From positions 2,604,001 to 2,668,000 of the forward strand of contig NZ_CP104381.1 of the NCBI RefSeq assembly GCF_030582395.1: a stretch of DNA of 64,000 bases, written 5' to 3'. How positions within the stretch are numbered: position 1 is the stretch's first letter; every line of letters begins with the position of its first letter. The notes under the pieces are model-generated. The model saw only the letters and a list, made by a program, of their open reading frames with translations, did not search any database and was not told the origin of the DNA. Made by a program: the position numbers and the translations under genes. Positions 51,651 to 64,000 of the stretch are shown one piece after another. Source of the stretch: Ralstonia pickettii (lineage in GTDB: Bacteria; Pseudomonadota; Gammaproteobacteria; Burkholderiales; Burkholderiaceae).

Positions 51651-53069
51651 TTACGCGTCGGCGTTGTCGTTTGAGGCATCGCCATTTGCAGGCCGCTCGG
51701 GCCGCTCCGGTCGATCTCGCATGCCGCCCTTCACCATGTCGAAGCGGAACAGGCGGCACTCGATGTTGCCGTTGTACAGCGGCGTACGCTGCGATTCCTT
51801 GAGCCGCATCCGACGCGGCATCGAGAGATCGCCAGTGAAGACGAATGCCTTCCAGCCGGCGAATTCACGCTTGAGCGTGCCGGCAAAGGCCTGCGCAAAT
51901 TCGTTGGCGGCGGCCTCTTCCTCCGGGTCGACCGGGGGCGGTGGCTCGGGCTGGCGCAGTTCGCGCACCGGACGGCGGCCATCGTCGCGCGGGGCACCCA
52001 TGGCGCGGCTGGCACGCTCGAACACGGTGCCATCCTCCTCGCCCTCGCCTTCCGACCGGCGGCGGCGTGAACCGTGTGCACCGCGCACGGCGATACGCTC
52101 ACCGTACGGCGGGTTCATCAACAACACGCCGGCTACCTCAAACGGCGGCTTGCCGAAGCGTGCATCGACCTGCTTGAGCACCGGCTCGCCGGGCAGACCG
52201 GCGCGCTGCCAATTCGCGGCGGCATAGGCCAGCATATCGGTGGAAATGTCCGCGCCGGCCACCAATGGCGGCGTACGGCGCATGGACGCGGCGGCCGCAT
52301 CCGCAGCGGCTTCGCGCAGACGCTTGAAGCATTTGGCATCGTGGTCCTGCAACCACTCGCAGGCGAAGGCGCGTTGCCCGCCCGGTGCAATGCCCAGTGC
52401 ACGTTGTGCAGCTTCGACGAGGAACGTGCCGCTGCCGCACATCGGATCGTAGAACGGCATGCCGTGGGCACCCGTCCAGCCCGTCAGGCGCAGGATGCCG
52501 GCGGCGAGGTTCTCCTTCAGCGGCGCCTCGCCCTTTTCCTGGCGCCAGCCGCGCTTGAAGAGCGGCTCGCCGGTGGTATCGAGATAGAGCGTGCAATCGG
52601 TCTCGGTCAGGTATGCGTAGATGCGCACGTCCGGCGAGACGGTATCCACGCTGGGGCGCGCGCCCATGCGCTGGCGGAAGCGGTCACACACCCCGTCCTT
52701 CACGCGCAGGCCGACAAACTTCAGGCTCTGCAACGGCGATTTGTGCGCGGTCACGTCCACGCGGATCATCTCGTCGGGCGTGAAATAGTCTTCCCAGCGC
52801 TGCGCTGCGGCCAGCGCGTAGATATCGTCCTCGGAGCGATACCCGCGCGACCCCAGGCGCATCAGCACGCGGCTGGCAATGCGGCTGTGCAGGTTGACAG
52901 CATATGCCGCGCCCTGCATGCCGAAGAAGTGCACGCCGCCCGGTACGGTGCGGCCCACCTCGAACGTGGCCAGCTCATCGACCTCGGGGCGGATGGCGAT
53001 TTCGGCCAGTTCATCGGCCAGCGCCTGTTCCAGCCCACGGGGGCATGGCGCGAAGTAAGCAGTTGCCAT
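51651..53069 (-). CDS. THUMP-domain rRNA guanine N2-methyltransferase (RlmL-type)
   Basis: A 472-residue RNA methyltransferase resembling the N-terminal half of RlmL (23S rRNA G2445). THUMP region up to about 160, then the Rossmann domain with PFYDPMCGSGTFLVEAA and the catalytic LLMNPPYGERI. Directly after NPPYGER a stretch of about 60 charged, Pro- and Arg-rich residues (SRRRRSEGEGEEDG to EPPPPVDPEEE) interrupts the fold before VFERAS-type sequence resumes. A further charged tail closes the protein (GGMRDRPERPERP). Confidence 0.87.
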   Translation of the reverse strand: MATAYFAPCPRGLEQALADELAEIAIRPEVDELATFEVGRTVPGGVHFFGMQGAAYAVNLHSRIASRVLMRLGSRGYRSEDDIYALAAAQRWEDYFTPDEMIRVDVTAHKSPLQSLKFVGLRVKDGVCDRFRQRMGARPSVDTVSPDVRIYAYLTETDCTLYLDTTGEPLFKRGWRQEKGEAPLKENLAAGILRLTGWTGAHGMPFYDPMCGSGTFLVEAAQRALGIAPGGQRAFACEWLQDHDAKCFKRLREAAADAAAASMRRTPPLVAGADISTDMLAYAAANWQRAGLPGEPVLKQVDARFGKPPFEVAGVLLMNPPYGERIAVRGAHGSRRRRSEGEGEEDGTVFERASRAMGAPRDDGRRPVRELRQPEPPPPVDPEEEAAANEFAQAFAGTLKREFAGWKAFVFTGDLSMPRRMRLKESQRTPLYNGNIECRLFRFDMVKGGMRDRPERPERPANGDASNDNADA

Positions 53070-53086
53070 CGGAAAATCAGAAAAAA

Positions 53087-53509
53087 TCAGAATGGCTTCA
53101 CGACCACCAGGATCGTAATCGCCAGCAACAACAGCACCGGCAGTTCATTGAACCAGCGGTAGAACTTGTGGGAGCGCTTGTTGGCGCCCGCCTCGAACTT
53201 GCGCAGCAGCACGCCGCAGCCATGGTGGTATCCGATCGTCACGAGCACCAGCGCGAGCTTTGCGTGCATCCAGCCGTTGGGCGGATACAGTCCAATGCGA
53301 TAACCCAGGAACAGCCACAGCCCCAGCAGGATCGCGACAATTGCCAGGATGGTCGTAAAGCGGAACAGCTTGCGCGCCATGATCAGCAGGCGCGTGATGG
53401 CCGCGCGCTCGGTTTCCATTGCCAGGTTGACGAAGATGCGCGGCAGATAGAACAGCCCGGCAAACCACGACGCAATGAAGACGATGTGAAAGGCTTTGAC
53501 CCAGAGCAT
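53087..53509 (-). CDS. hemJ: protoporphyrinogen oxidase HemJ (CopD family)
   Basis: Four-helix membrane protein that oxidises protoporphyrinogen IX in haem synthesis in bacteria lacking HemG/HemY; 140 residues. Signatures: KAFHIVFIASWFAGLFYLPR and YPPNGWMHAKLALVL, then HKFYRWFNE. I prefer ATG 53509 (MLWVKAFH), the usual family start; an in-frame ATG at 53566 would add 19 residues. Downstream of proA on the same strand. Confidence 0.87.
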   Translation of the reverse strand: MLWVKAFHIVFIASWFAGLFYLPRIFVNLAMETERAAITRLLIMARKLFRFTTILAIVAILLGLWLFLGYRIGLYPPNGWMHAKLALVLVTIGYHHGCGVLLRKFEAGANKRSHKFYRWFNELPVLLLLAITILVVVKPF

Positions 53510-53594
53510 GCGAAGCGTCCCGTAAAAGGCGTGAACCGCGATCGGTAAAAACGTCGCGCCGCTCATGGCGGCGCTTAACGTGCAGCAGTCAATA

Positions 53595-54875
53595 TCAGGT
53601 GCGAATCTCGCCGTGCCCGAACACGACGTACTTCAGCGAGGTCAGCCCCTCCAGGCCGACCGGGCCGCGCGCGTGGAGCTTGTCGTTCGAGATCCCGATC
53701 TCGGCGCCCAGGCCGTACTCAAAGCCGTCCGCAAATCGCGTGGACGCGTTGATCATCACGCTGGCCGAATCGACCTCGCGCAGGAAGCGCATGCCGGTCG
53801 AATAGTTCTCCGTGATGATCGAATCGGTGTGCGCGGAACCGTAGGTATTGATGTGCTCGATGGCGGCATCCAGGCCATCAACGGTGCGTATCGACAGGAT
53901 CGGGGCGAGGTATTCGGTGTGCCAGTCGGCCTCAACGGCATCCTTCAGATTGCCGAAACCAGCCGCTTCCAGCGTGGCGCGCGTGGCCGGGCACACCCGG
54001 AGTTCGACGCCCTTGTCCTGGTAGATCCGTGCCAGCGGCGGCAGCGCGCGTGCGGCCACATCGCGCGACACCAGCAGCGTTTCCATCGTGTTGCACGGCG
54101 CATAGCGCTGCGTCTTGGCGTTGTCGCACACGCGCACGGCCTTCTCGATGTCCGCGTCGGCGTCGATATAGACGTGGCAGATGCCGTCCAGGTGCTTGAT
54201 CATCGGCACCCGTGCTTCTTCGATCAGGCGCGCGATCAAGCTCTTGCCGCCGCGTGGCACGATCACGTCGACATATTCCGTCATGGTGATCAGCTTGCCG
54301 ACGGCCGCGCGGTCCGTAGTGGCCACAACCTGCACGGCGTTGGCGGGGAGGCCAGCCTCGGCCAGGCCTTCCTCGATGAGCGCCGCCAGCGCGCCGTTCG
54401 ATTCGATCGCTTCGGAACCGCCGCGCAGAATGGTCGCGTTGCCCGACTTGATGCACAGCGCCGCGGCATCCACCGTCACGTTTGGCCGCGACTCATAGAT
54501 GATGCCGATCACGCCAAGCGGCACGCGCATCTGGCCGACCTGGATGCCGGTGGGGCGGAACTTCATGTTGCTGATCTCGCCGATCGGGTCGGGCAGCGCA
54601 GCGATCTGCTCCAGGCCCGCAGCCATGGTATCGATGGCGCGGTCGGTCAGCGTGAGGCGGTCGATAAAGGCAGCATCCTGGCCGTTGGCGCGGGCACGCT
54701 CGACGTCGCGCGCGTTGATCTCTTTGAGCTTGGCGGCATCGCGACGGACAGCGGCCGCAATATGCAACAGCGCGCGGTTCTTTTGCGCGGTGCCGGCGCG
54801 GGCCATGCCGCGCGAGGCGGTGCGCGCCTGACGGCCGACCAGGGCCATGTATTCGTTCACGTCGAGCTGCTTCAT
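53595..54875 (-). CDS. proA: gamma-glutamyl phosphate reductase
   Basis: Second step of proline synthesis: NADPH reduction of glutamyl phosphate; 426 residues. The catalytic cysteine is Cys261 ([13 protein letters not shown]). Further signatures: [18 protein letters not shown] and [14 protein letters not shown] 54875 ([10 protein letters not shown]) chosen; the frame extends further upstream over the holA end without conservation. Between holA and hemJ in the minus-strand run. Confidence 0.96.
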   Translation of the reverse strand: MKQLDVNEYMALVGRQARTASRGMARAGTAQKNRALLHIAAAVRRDAAKLKEINARDVERARANGQDAAFIDRLTLTDRAIDTMAAGLEQIAALPDPIGEISNMKFRPTGIQVGQMRVPLGVIGIIYESRPNVTVDAAALCIKSGNATILRGGSEAIESNGALAALIEEGLAEAGLPANAVQVVATTDRAAVGKLITMTEYVDVIVPRGGKSLIARLIEEARVPMIKHLDGICHVYIDADADIEKAVRVCDNAKTQRYAPCNTMETLLVSRDVAARALPPLARIYQDKGVELRVCPATRATLEAAGFGNLKDAVEADWHTEYLAPILSIRTVDGLDAAIEHINTYGSAHTDSIITENYSTGMRFLREVDSASVMINASTRFADGFEYGLGAEIGISNDKLHARGPVGLEGLTSLKYVVFGHGEIRT

Positions 54876-54948
54876 GATGATCGCGACCGGCGAGCTGCCG
54901 GCAAATTCAATGTGAGGACAATTCGGAGGCTTGCGCCGATGGGACGGA

Positions 54949-56025
54949 TCAAGCCGGCACCGGAAGGCTGCCCGGCCGCGCGATGCGCATCGCCAGTTGC
55001 AGCAGGCCATCCCACGGCTCGGCGGGCAGCGATGGTTCGCGCAATCCCTTGACCTGCCGATCGAGCTTGGCAGCCATCGAGAGCGCTCCCTCCAGCTCGC
55101 GCTGTGACAACCGCTGCGCAGCCTGCGGCACCAGCCGCTCGCGTGGGCCCCACACCCGAAGTTCCCGCAGCATGGACGCCACTGGCTTGCCCTGGGCCGC
55201 GCCCGAGGCGATTTTTGATAATACGCGAATTTCTTCCGTCAACGTCCAGAGCACCAGGACGGTGGCCTCGCCCTCGCCGCGCAGGCCTTCGAGCATGCGC
55301 ACCAGACGCGGCACATCCCCCGCCAACATGGCTTCGGACAGCTTGAACACGTCGTAGCGCGCCACGTTGAGCACCGCATCGTGCACATCGTCGAACGTCA
55401 GCACACCGGGCGGATGCAGCAGACCGAGCTTCTGGATTTCCTGATGCGCGGCCAGCAGATTGCCCTCCACACGGTCGGCAATGAACTGGAGGGCACGCCG
55501 GCCGGGCTCACCAGGCTCCACACGCTGCTGCTGGCGCGCCAGGCGCTCGCCGATCCAACCAGGCAGCTTGGTGCGATCCACCGAATCGACCTTGATCGAC
55601 ACGCCGGCGCCCTCCAGCGCCGCAAACCACGCCGACTTGGCGGTCGCAAAATCCAGACGCGGCAGCGTGATCAGCGTGACGGTATCGGCGGCCGGCCCGG
55701 ACGGCGTGCCCGCAGCCAATGCGCGCAGTGCCTCGCCGCCATCCTTGCCGGGCTTGCCCGACGGAATGCGCAGCTCGACGATCTTGCGATCTCCGAACAG
55801 CGACATCGACTGCTGCGCCTCGGTCACGCGCGACCACGAGAAACCGCGCTCGACGCTCATCACCTCGCGCTCGGTAAATCCCTGCGCGCGCGCAGCTTGG
55901 CGCAAGGCATCCACTGCCTCAAGTGCGAGCAAGTGCTCGTCGCCATGCACCACGTACAGCGGCGCGAGCCCCTTGGCCGTGGCTTGCTTCAGATGACCTT
56001 CGAGCGCATCGAGCCGCAATTGCAT
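54949..56025 (-). CDS. holA: DNA polymerase III subunit delta
   Basis: Delta subunit of the clamp loader, which opens the beta ring; 358 residues. N-terminal [19 protein letters not shown], followed by [18 protein letters not shown], are the family's degenerate AAA features; a C-terminal collar domain follows. Usual partner order leuS-lptE-holA is kept, with a 25-bp gap after lptE. Confidence 0.94.
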   Translation of the reverse strand: MQLRLDALEGHLKQATAKGLAPLYVVHGDEHLLALEAVDALRQAARAQGFTEREVMSVERGFSWSRVTEAQQSMSLFGDRKIVELRIPSGKPGKDGGEALRALAAGTPSGPAADTVTLITLPRLDFATAKSAWFAALEGAGVSIKVDSVDRTKLPGWIGERLARQQQRVEPGEPGRRALQFIADRVEGNLLAAHQEIQKLGLLHPPGVLTFDDVHDAVLNVARYDVFKLSEAMLAGDVPRLVRMLEGLRGEGEATVLVLWTLTEEIRVLSKIASGAAQGKPVASMLRELRVWGPRERLVPQAAQRLSQRELEGALSMAAKLDRQVKGLREPSLPAEPWDGLLQLAMRIARPGSLPVPA

Positions 56026-56050
56026 GGCAAATCTTGACCTGATCCGCCGC

Positions 56051-56581
56051 TTACGACGGCAGCTTCACGGCGCCCAGACGGCGCACGAGCTGGTTGATCG
56101 TATCGCCCTGCATGTCCCGATAGAGCGCCGCTTCTTCGTAGTCCTTGGCGAGCACCTGCGTCTCGTTGTAAGAGAGATCGCGGAACTGCGTGATTTCCGA
56201 CGGCGGGATCAGCAGGTTGTCGTGCGCATCGCGCAGCTGGAAGCGGAAGCGATACGTGATGCGGTACTCGCGCACCACGCCCTGCGGCGTGAGCGACGAG
56301 ATGGTCTTCACGCGGTCTTCAGCCAGCACGTCGAGCAGCGCATCAGCGTCTTTCTTGTCCGACACGATGACGGTGTCGGAGCCGTTGTCGATCAACCGAC
56401 GCAACTGCGCGCGCATCTGCGAGTTCTGCGGCAAATTGATGTACAGCCGCTTGAACGCGAAGTCGGTATTGCCCCGCATGTGGAAACCGCAAGCGGACAG
56501 CGCCGGCAGCGCAAGCGCAAGCGCGAGGACAGAGCGGCCAAAGCGACGGCGGGACAAACCTCGGGACAACGACATAACCAT
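56051..56581 (-). CDS. lptE: LPS-assembly lipoprotein LptE
   Basis: Outer-membrane lipoprotein that plugs LptD in lipopolysaccharide export; 176 residues. Signal peptide with lipobox LSAC (Cys31), then GFHMRG, the standard LptE start of the mature protein. AGGA precedes ATG 56581. It lies 24 bp after leuS, the conserved leuS-lptE-holA order. Confidence 0.94.
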   Translation of the reverse strand: MVMSLSRGLSRRRFGRSVLALALALPALSACGFHMRGNTDFAFKRLYINLPQNSQMRAQLRRLIDNGSDTVIVSDKKDADALLDVLAEDRVKTISSLTPQGVVREYRITYRFRFQLRDAHDNLLIPPSEITQFRDLSYNETQVLAKDYEEAALYRDMQGDTINQLVRRLGAVKLPS

Positions 56582-56605
56582 GCGTTCCTTGAGTGGGGTG
56601 GCCGA

Positions 56606-59413
<2,808 letters not shown>

Positions 59414-60205
59414 TTACAGGCCGAGCACGTCGTTCATGTCGTACAAGCCCTTCTTGCCAGCCACGTACACTGCAGCGCGCACGGCACCTTCGGCATACGA
59501 CTGGCGCGTATTGGAGCGATGCGTGATTTCGATGCGCTCGCCGTCGCCGGCAAACAGCACGGTGTGATCGCCCACGATGTCGCCACCACGCACGGTGGCA
59601 AAACCAATGGTGCCAAGCTGGCGCGGGCCGGTCTCGCCTTCGCGCGCATAGACCGCTCGATCGGCCAGCTTGGTGCCCTGCGCTTCGGCCACGATCTCGC
59701 CCATCTTGAGCGCGGTGCCCGACGGGGCGTCGATCTTGTGCTTGTGATGCGCCTCGATGATTTCGACGTCGTAGCCCTGCGCCAGGATCTTGGCGGCGAC
59801 TTCGATCAGCTTGAACGTCGCGTTCACGCCCACGCTCATGTTCGGTGCCCACACCACACCGATCGATTCGCCGTAGGTCTTGAAGCTGGCCTTCTGCTCG
59901 GCCGTGAAGCCAGTCGTGCCAATCACCACTGCAGTGCCCAACTCACGGGCCACGTTCAAGTGATTGAGCGTTGCATCAGGTCGCGTGAAGTCGATCAGTA
60001 CATCGGCTTGCGAGAGGCCGGCGCGCACGTCGTCGGTCACAATCACGCCGGTGGTCTTGCCCAGCTTGACGCCGGCATCCTGGCCCACGGCGTCGCTGCC
60101 CGGGCGGTCCAGCGCGGCGCCCAGCGTCACGCCGGGCGTGCGCAGTACGGTGTCGATCAGCATCTGGCCCATGCGGCCCGAGGCGCCTGCAATCGCGATT
60201 TTCAT
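59414..60205 (-). CDS. dapB: 4-hydroxy-tetrahydrodipicolinate reductase
   Basis: NAD(P)H-dependent reductase of the lysine/diaminopimelate pathway; 263 residues. Rossmann start [16 protein letters not shown], active region [20 protein letters not shown], and [11 protein letters not shown] 60205 chosen; the extension to 60256 is unconserved. It lies downstream of bamE on the same strand with a hairpin between. Confidence 0.96.
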   Translation of the reverse strand: MKIAIAGASGRMGQMLIDTVLRTPGVTLGAALDRPGSDAVGQDAGVKLGKTTGVIVTDDVRAGLSQADVLIDFTRPDATLNHLNVARELGTAVVIGTTGFTAEQKASFKTYGESIGVVWAPNMSVGVNATFKLIEVAAKILAQGYDVEIIEAHHKHKIDAPSGTALKMGEIVAEAQGTKLADRAVYAREGETGPRQLGTIGFATVRGGDIVGDHTVLFAGDGERIEITHRSNTRQSYAEGAVRAAVYVAGKKGLYDMNDVLGL

Positions 60206-60255
60206 GTCGGTGGTAGCGAAAAGCTGCAAAAGGAAAACGGTCTGTAAAACGCACA

Positions 60256-60278
60256 AGCGGCGGAACCCGTCCGCCGCT
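60256..60278 (-). terminator. hairpin between bamE and dapB
   Basis: Perfect 9-bp arms agcggcgga (60256-60264) and tccgccgct (60270-60278) around acccg. Only a broken T-rich sequence follows on the minus strand, so termination may be partial, or the element may be an attenuating structure ahead of dapB. Confidence 0.5.
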
Positions 60279-60310
60279 CGCTCGAAGATGGTGTGCCGAA
60301 GCCTGGGCGC

Positions 60311-60967
60311 TCAGGGCGACGTCGTAGCCGGCGGCGGAACGCTGGTGTCGGTGCCGCCACCGCCCGTACGGCGCTCCGGCAGCGTCACGTCAACACTGTT
60401 TTTGGAGCCGGCGGTCGATTGCACGCGGTCAGTCACCTCAGCCGACGGGATCGACGGTGCACGCGCTGCCGGCGCGGCGCCCGCAGCAGCAGCGGCCTGC
60501 GCGGCATCCTTCTTCGGGCGCTTGATGCCGTCGATCTCGGAAATCAGCTCCGACTCAGACGGCAGCTCATCGGCGCCCACCCACTTGGCGAGGCGGTCGC
60601 CATCAAACCACACCGTCAGCCGGCGCTCCTGCACAACTGACGTATTGCCACGCTTGAAAGAGAAGATGTAATCCCAGCGGTTGGCGTGGAACATGTCCGT
60701 CAGCAGCGGGGTACCGAGCACGAAGCGGACCTGGTCACGCGTCATGCCTTCCTTGAGTTGCGCAGCCTGTTCGCGCGAGACGAAGTTGCCTTGCACGATA
60801 TCGATGCGATACGGCGTGATGGCATTGGCGATCTTGCGCGTGGTGCTGTCATAGGTGCCGCATCCGGCCAGCAACGCCGACGCGGCGAGCACCGCACCCA
60901 CCAACAAGCCGCCGCGGCGGGCAACGTGGGCAAAACGGACAGGACTGCGCGCAAAAGAAAAGGTCAT
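60311..60967 (-). CDS. bamE: outer-membrane protein assembly factor BamE
   Basis: Lipoprotein of the BAM complex; 218 residues. Lipobox LLAGC (Cys36), then the SmpA/OmlA domain with GNFVSREQAAQLKEGMTRDQ and VRFVLGTPLLTD, and WDYIFSFKRG. A long Ala/Pro-rich tail (from about 155) goes beyond the core fold, common in Burkholderiales. ATG 60967. Divergent from fur, the usual bamE/fur pairing. Confidence 0.94.
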   Translation of the reverse strand: MTFSFARSPVRFAHVARRGGLLVGAVLAASALLAGCGTYDSTTRKIANAITPYRIDIVQGNFVSREQAAQLKEGMTRDQVRFVLGTPLLTDMFHANRWDYIFSFKRGNTSVVQERRLTVWFDGDRLAKWVGADELPSESELISEIDGIKRPKKDAAQAAAAAGAAPAARAPSIPSAEVTDRVQSTAGSKNSVDVTLPERRTGGGGTDTSVPPPATTSP

Positions 60968-61119
60968 GAGCGATCGGCCTTCAAACGGTTCCGGACAAAC
61001 CGGTACGGGAGGAATCGGCGACGACCCAGACACATCGTGCAGGCCGGTCAATAGGACTTTTGCCGCCAAAACCCTTATGATTGGAATATCCGAACATTGT
61101 ACTCTAGGGAGCCTGGCGC

Positions 61120-61551
61120 ATGCCGAGTCCTGCAGACCTCAAGAACATCGGTCTGAAAGCCACGGTGCCGCGGTTGAAGATCCTCGAGATCTTTCAAACC
61201 AGCGAAGAGCGCCACATGAGCGCCGAAGACGTGTACCGCATCCTGCTCGCCGAGCACATGGACATTGGCCTGGCCACCGTCTATCGCGTGCTGACGCAGT
61301 TCGAGCAAGCGGGGCTGCTGTCACGCAACAACTTCGAATCCGGCAAGGCGATCTACGAACTCAACGAGGGCAAGCACCACGATCACCTGGTGTGCCTCGA
61401 TTGCGGCCGCGTGGAAGAATTCTTCGATGCCGAGATCGAGCAGCGCCAGCAGAGCATCGCACGTGCGCGCGGCTTTGCGTTGCAGGAGCACGCGCTCTCG
61501 CTCTATGGCAACTGCACGAAGGAAGCCTGCCCGCATCGGCCAAAGCGCTGA
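61120..61551 (+). CDS. fur: ferric uptake regulator Fur
   Basis: Iron-dependent repressor of uptake genes; 143 residues. Winged HTH ([22 protein letters not shown], given here only in part: [19 protein letters not shown]), metal region [17 protein letters not shown] with Cys92/Cys95, and a C-terminal Cys132/Cys137 pair (NCTKEACP) for structural zinc. Divergent from bamE across 152 bp and followed by a strong terminator; phcA is convergent. Confidence 0.97.
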   Translation: MPSPADLKNIGLKATVPRLKILEIFQTSEERHMSAEDVYRILLAEHMDIGLATVYRVLTQFEQAGLLSRNNFESGKAIYELNEGKHHDHLVCLDCGRVEEFFDAEIEQRQQSIARARGFALQEHALSLYGNCTKEACPHRPKR

Positions 61552-61570
61552 AGCGTTGTCACCAAAAGGA

Positions 61571-61598
61571 AACGGCCGCATCGTCTGCGGCCGTTTTT
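61571..61598 (+). terminator. intrinsic terminator of fur
   Basis: Perfect 10-bp stem aacggccgca (61571-61580) / tgcggccgtt (61586-61595), loop tcgtc, then a T-run. It lies about 20 bp past the fur stop and close to the phcA stop on the other strand. Confidence 0.93.
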
Positions 61599-61623
61599 CA
61601 TTGGAGCGGCGAGAAGGCAGATG

Positions 61624-62667
61624 TCAGGCGGACAGCCGCGTCTCGTCCTCCTTTTCTGCGTCGCCCTGGCCGCCCTTTTCGGCCTTGCCATGCTCATTCG
61701 CCTGCACAGGCGAATGAGCCAGTGCGCCGGACGCTTGCCCGGTGTATTCGGCCACGACCTGCTTGAAGAGCTGACGCGCCCACACCAGCATTGGATGCGT
61801 GTTGCGGCTGCGGTGCCACAGCATGTTCAGGCCCAGCACGGTTTCCAGTTCCGTCGGCAGGGGGAATGCATTGAGGTCGTACATCTTGCAGACCATATCC
61901 TTCATCAGCGAATTGACCGTGAAGATCATGTCGGTCTGGGCCGCCACTTCACCCTGGGTGCGCCAGCTATGCACCGTCATGGTCGAACTGCGCTTGAGGC
62001 CGCGCTGCTGCAAGGCGTAGTCGAGCGGGATCAGCGACGGCGCGACACGGCTGCCGGGGCTACCCTGCGCGATGAAGATATGCTCGCACTCGAGGTATTG
62101 CTCGAGTGTGCACCGGTCACCAAGGATCGGGTGGTCCTTGCGCGCGCAGACCCACAGGTTGAAGGAGGTCACGACCTCTTCCATGATCTCTGGGTGGCGC
62201 GTGGGGAATGGCGAGAACGCCAGATCCAACTCATTGGCGCGCATGGCGGCCACATCGGCTTCCCACGAAGAAGACTCGGTCAGACGCACCTGCAATGCCG
62301 GCGCCAGTCGCTTGATGCGCAGCAGGAAACGATCGAACAGCGCATCTCCCAGCGTGCCGGCAAAGCTGACGTTGAACGTACCGGTAGCCTCGGCGGGGTC
62401 AAACGCGGCGATATCGCCTTCATTGATGGCGGCCCACATGTCGAGCATCTCGCGCACCTTCGGGCCCAGTTCAAGCGCCTTGGGCGTGTGCGTCAGACCG
62501 TGCGGCACACGAATGAAGAGGGGATCGTCAAAAATCTCACGCAGACGGCCCAGCGAATGCGAAACAGCCGGTGCGGTCATGTGCATCTTCTCGGCCACGT
62601 AGGTGGCGTTGCGCTTACTGAGCAGCTCAACAAAAATCACCAGCAGCTTGGTATCGACGTTGACCAT
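61624..62667 (-). CDS. phcA: PhcA, LysR-type global virulence and quorum regulator
   Basis: LysR regulator of 347 residues whose activity is set by the phcBSRQ system. The N-terminus MVNVDTKLLVIFVELLSK and HTH ATYVAEKMHMTAPAVSHSLG match PhcA of R. solanacearum as I remember it, as do length and position downstream of fur. The C-terminal tail (about 310-347) is charged and low-complexity, ending DETRLSA. In plant-pathogenic Ralstonia it controls exopolysaccharide, cell-wall enzymes, motility and siderophore; in other species targets are less known. The reading frame is intact, with no frameshift of the phenotype-conversion type. ATG 62667. Confidence 0.92.
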   Translation of the reverse strand: MVNVDTKLLVIFVELLSKRNATYVAEKMHMTAPAVSHSLGRLREIFDDPLFIRVPHGLTHTPKALELGPKVREMLDMWAAINEGDIAAFDPAEATGTFNVSFAGTLGDALFDRFLLRIKRLAPALQVRLTESSSWEADVAAMRANELDLAFSPFPTRHPEIMEEVVTSFNLWVCARKDHPILGDRCTLEQYLECEHIFIAQGSPGSRVAPSLIPLDYALQQRGLKRSSTMTVHSWRTQGEVAAQTDMIFTVNSLMKDMVCKMYDLNAFPLPTELETVLGLNMLWHRSRNTHPMLVWARQLFKQVVAEYTGQASGALAHSPVQANEHGKAEKGGQGDAEKEDETRLSA

Positions 62668-62775
62668 GGGACGCCTTGGCTCGAACACGTTGGAAAACTG
62701 GAAAGGCAACCATTGCCGAGGCAACGGGCCGGACGCGACGATAATGCCCGCCACATCACAATGTAGTATTTGTTC

Positions 62776-62803
62776 AGTGTACGGACTGCAACTCAATTTT
62801 CAA
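62776..62803 (-). promoter_or_regulatory. predicted promoter of phcA
   Basis: On the minus strand, TTGAAA (plus 62798-62803) and TACACT (plus 62776-62781) are 16 bp apart, a good sigma-70 match. It would give a 5' leader of about 100 nt before the ATG at 62667. Confidence 0.55.
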
Positions 62804-62864
62804 AGCGAATTCCTGTAGCCCAAATTCTAGATTTGCTAATTCGCAAACGTTTTCGTTGCAGTCC
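62783..62864. repeat. inverted repeat overlapping the phcA promoter
   Basis: ggactgcaac (62783-62792) and gttgcagtcc (62855-62864) are exact inverse complements with 62 bp between. The first arm falls in the spacer between the predicted -10 and -35 of phcA, as expected for an operator or looping site. Confidence 0.6.
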
Positions 62865-62934
62865 ATAACAAACGTCGATTTGTACCCAACCGACAACGTT
62901 TTGCGGAGACACCGCATCCGGACCGCAGCCTATG

Positions 62935-62958
62935 AAAAAACGCGCCAGAAGGCGCGTT
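62935..62958 (-). terminator. intrinsic terminator of gap
   Basis: Stem aacgcgcc (62939-62946) / ggcgcgtt (62951-62958) with loop agaa. On the minus strand a T-run follows (plus-strand A-run 62935-62940). It lies about 27 bp past the gap stop. Confidence 0.92.
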
Positions 62959-62984
62959 CTCTTTCGACTGCGTACTGGGCTGGA

Positions 62985-63998
<1,014 letters not shown>

Positions 63999-64000
63999 AG

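Larger units (their letters stand above)
62668..62984. other. 317-bp intergenic region between phcA and gap
   Basis: Contains the phcA 5' region, a predicted sigma-70 promoter and a 10-bp inverted repeat (both listed), and the gap terminator. It is distinctly AT-richer (about 62760-62900) than the genome average. No gene is visible. Confidence 0.7.

Overview
The window looks like chromosomal DNA of a beta-proteobacterium of the genus Ralstonia, or a very close relative. The base composition is G+C rich, and the gene orders are typical of Burkholderiales: pilU-pilT/yggS-proC, queA-tgt-yajC-secD-secF, and leuS-lptE-holA-proA. The strongest pointer is a complete phc quorum-sensing set, phcBSRQ plus the LysR regulator phcA. 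That combination, with thirteen steps from phcB to phcA, matches what I remember of Ralstonia solanacearum. I cannot decide from sequence alone whether this is a plant pathogen or an environmental species such as R. pickettii. No rRNA, tRNA, CRISPR array, prophage or intact insertion sequence was seen.

Layout. 1-8.4 kb: a GcvA-like LysR regulator (cut at the left edge), a repeat-rich spacer, the glycolate oxidase operon glcDEF, an LrgA/LrgB-type membrane pair, a VOC protein, a cupin and a WYL regulator. 8.4-13.9 kb: glutathione peroxidase, the twitching ATPases pilU and pilT, yggS, proC, a long palindromic repeat, and ubiA. 13.9-22.7 kb: an oxidative-stress and metal block with katG, dps, a small membrane protein, the RcnR-family repressor dmeR with its operator, the Co/Ni exporter dmeF, an outer-membrane-like protein, a yybP-ykoY (manganese) riboswitch in front of a CaCA-family exchanger, and oxyR. 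22.9-33.3 kb: a membrane metallophosphoesterase, a GAF-GGDEF diguanylate cyclase, recG, and the queA-tgt-yajC-secD-secF operon. 33.3-44.8 kb: two YceI proteins with cytochrome b561, purB, a GST, a membrane-anchored GltS-like protein, mnmA with a Nudix gene, and a transhydrogenase operon interrupted by panD.

44.9-51.6 kb: an unusual response regulator, a 655-bp non-coding leader, and phcB-phcS-phcR-phcQ. 51.6-61.5 kb: a minus-strand housekeeping run (rlmL-like, hemJ, proA, holA, lptE, leuS, dapB, bamE) and divergent fur. 61.6-64 kb: phcA and gap.

How the genes work together. PhcB is expected to make a 3-hydroxy fatty-acid methyl ester. PhcS senses it and passes the signal through PhcR and PhcQ, and the outcome is PhcA activity. 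OxyR, KatG, Dps, glutathione peroxidase, the Mn-riboswitch-controlled exchanger, DmeR/DmeF and Fur together form a peroxide and metal homeostasis capacity, most of it packed into about 9 kb. The points most worth a second look are the Mn riboswitch and exchanger pair, the inverted repeat that overlaps the predicted phcA promoter, the orphan receiver protein with its long insert upstream of phcB, and the modular repeats at about 0.93-1.13 kb and 12.9-13.0 kb.
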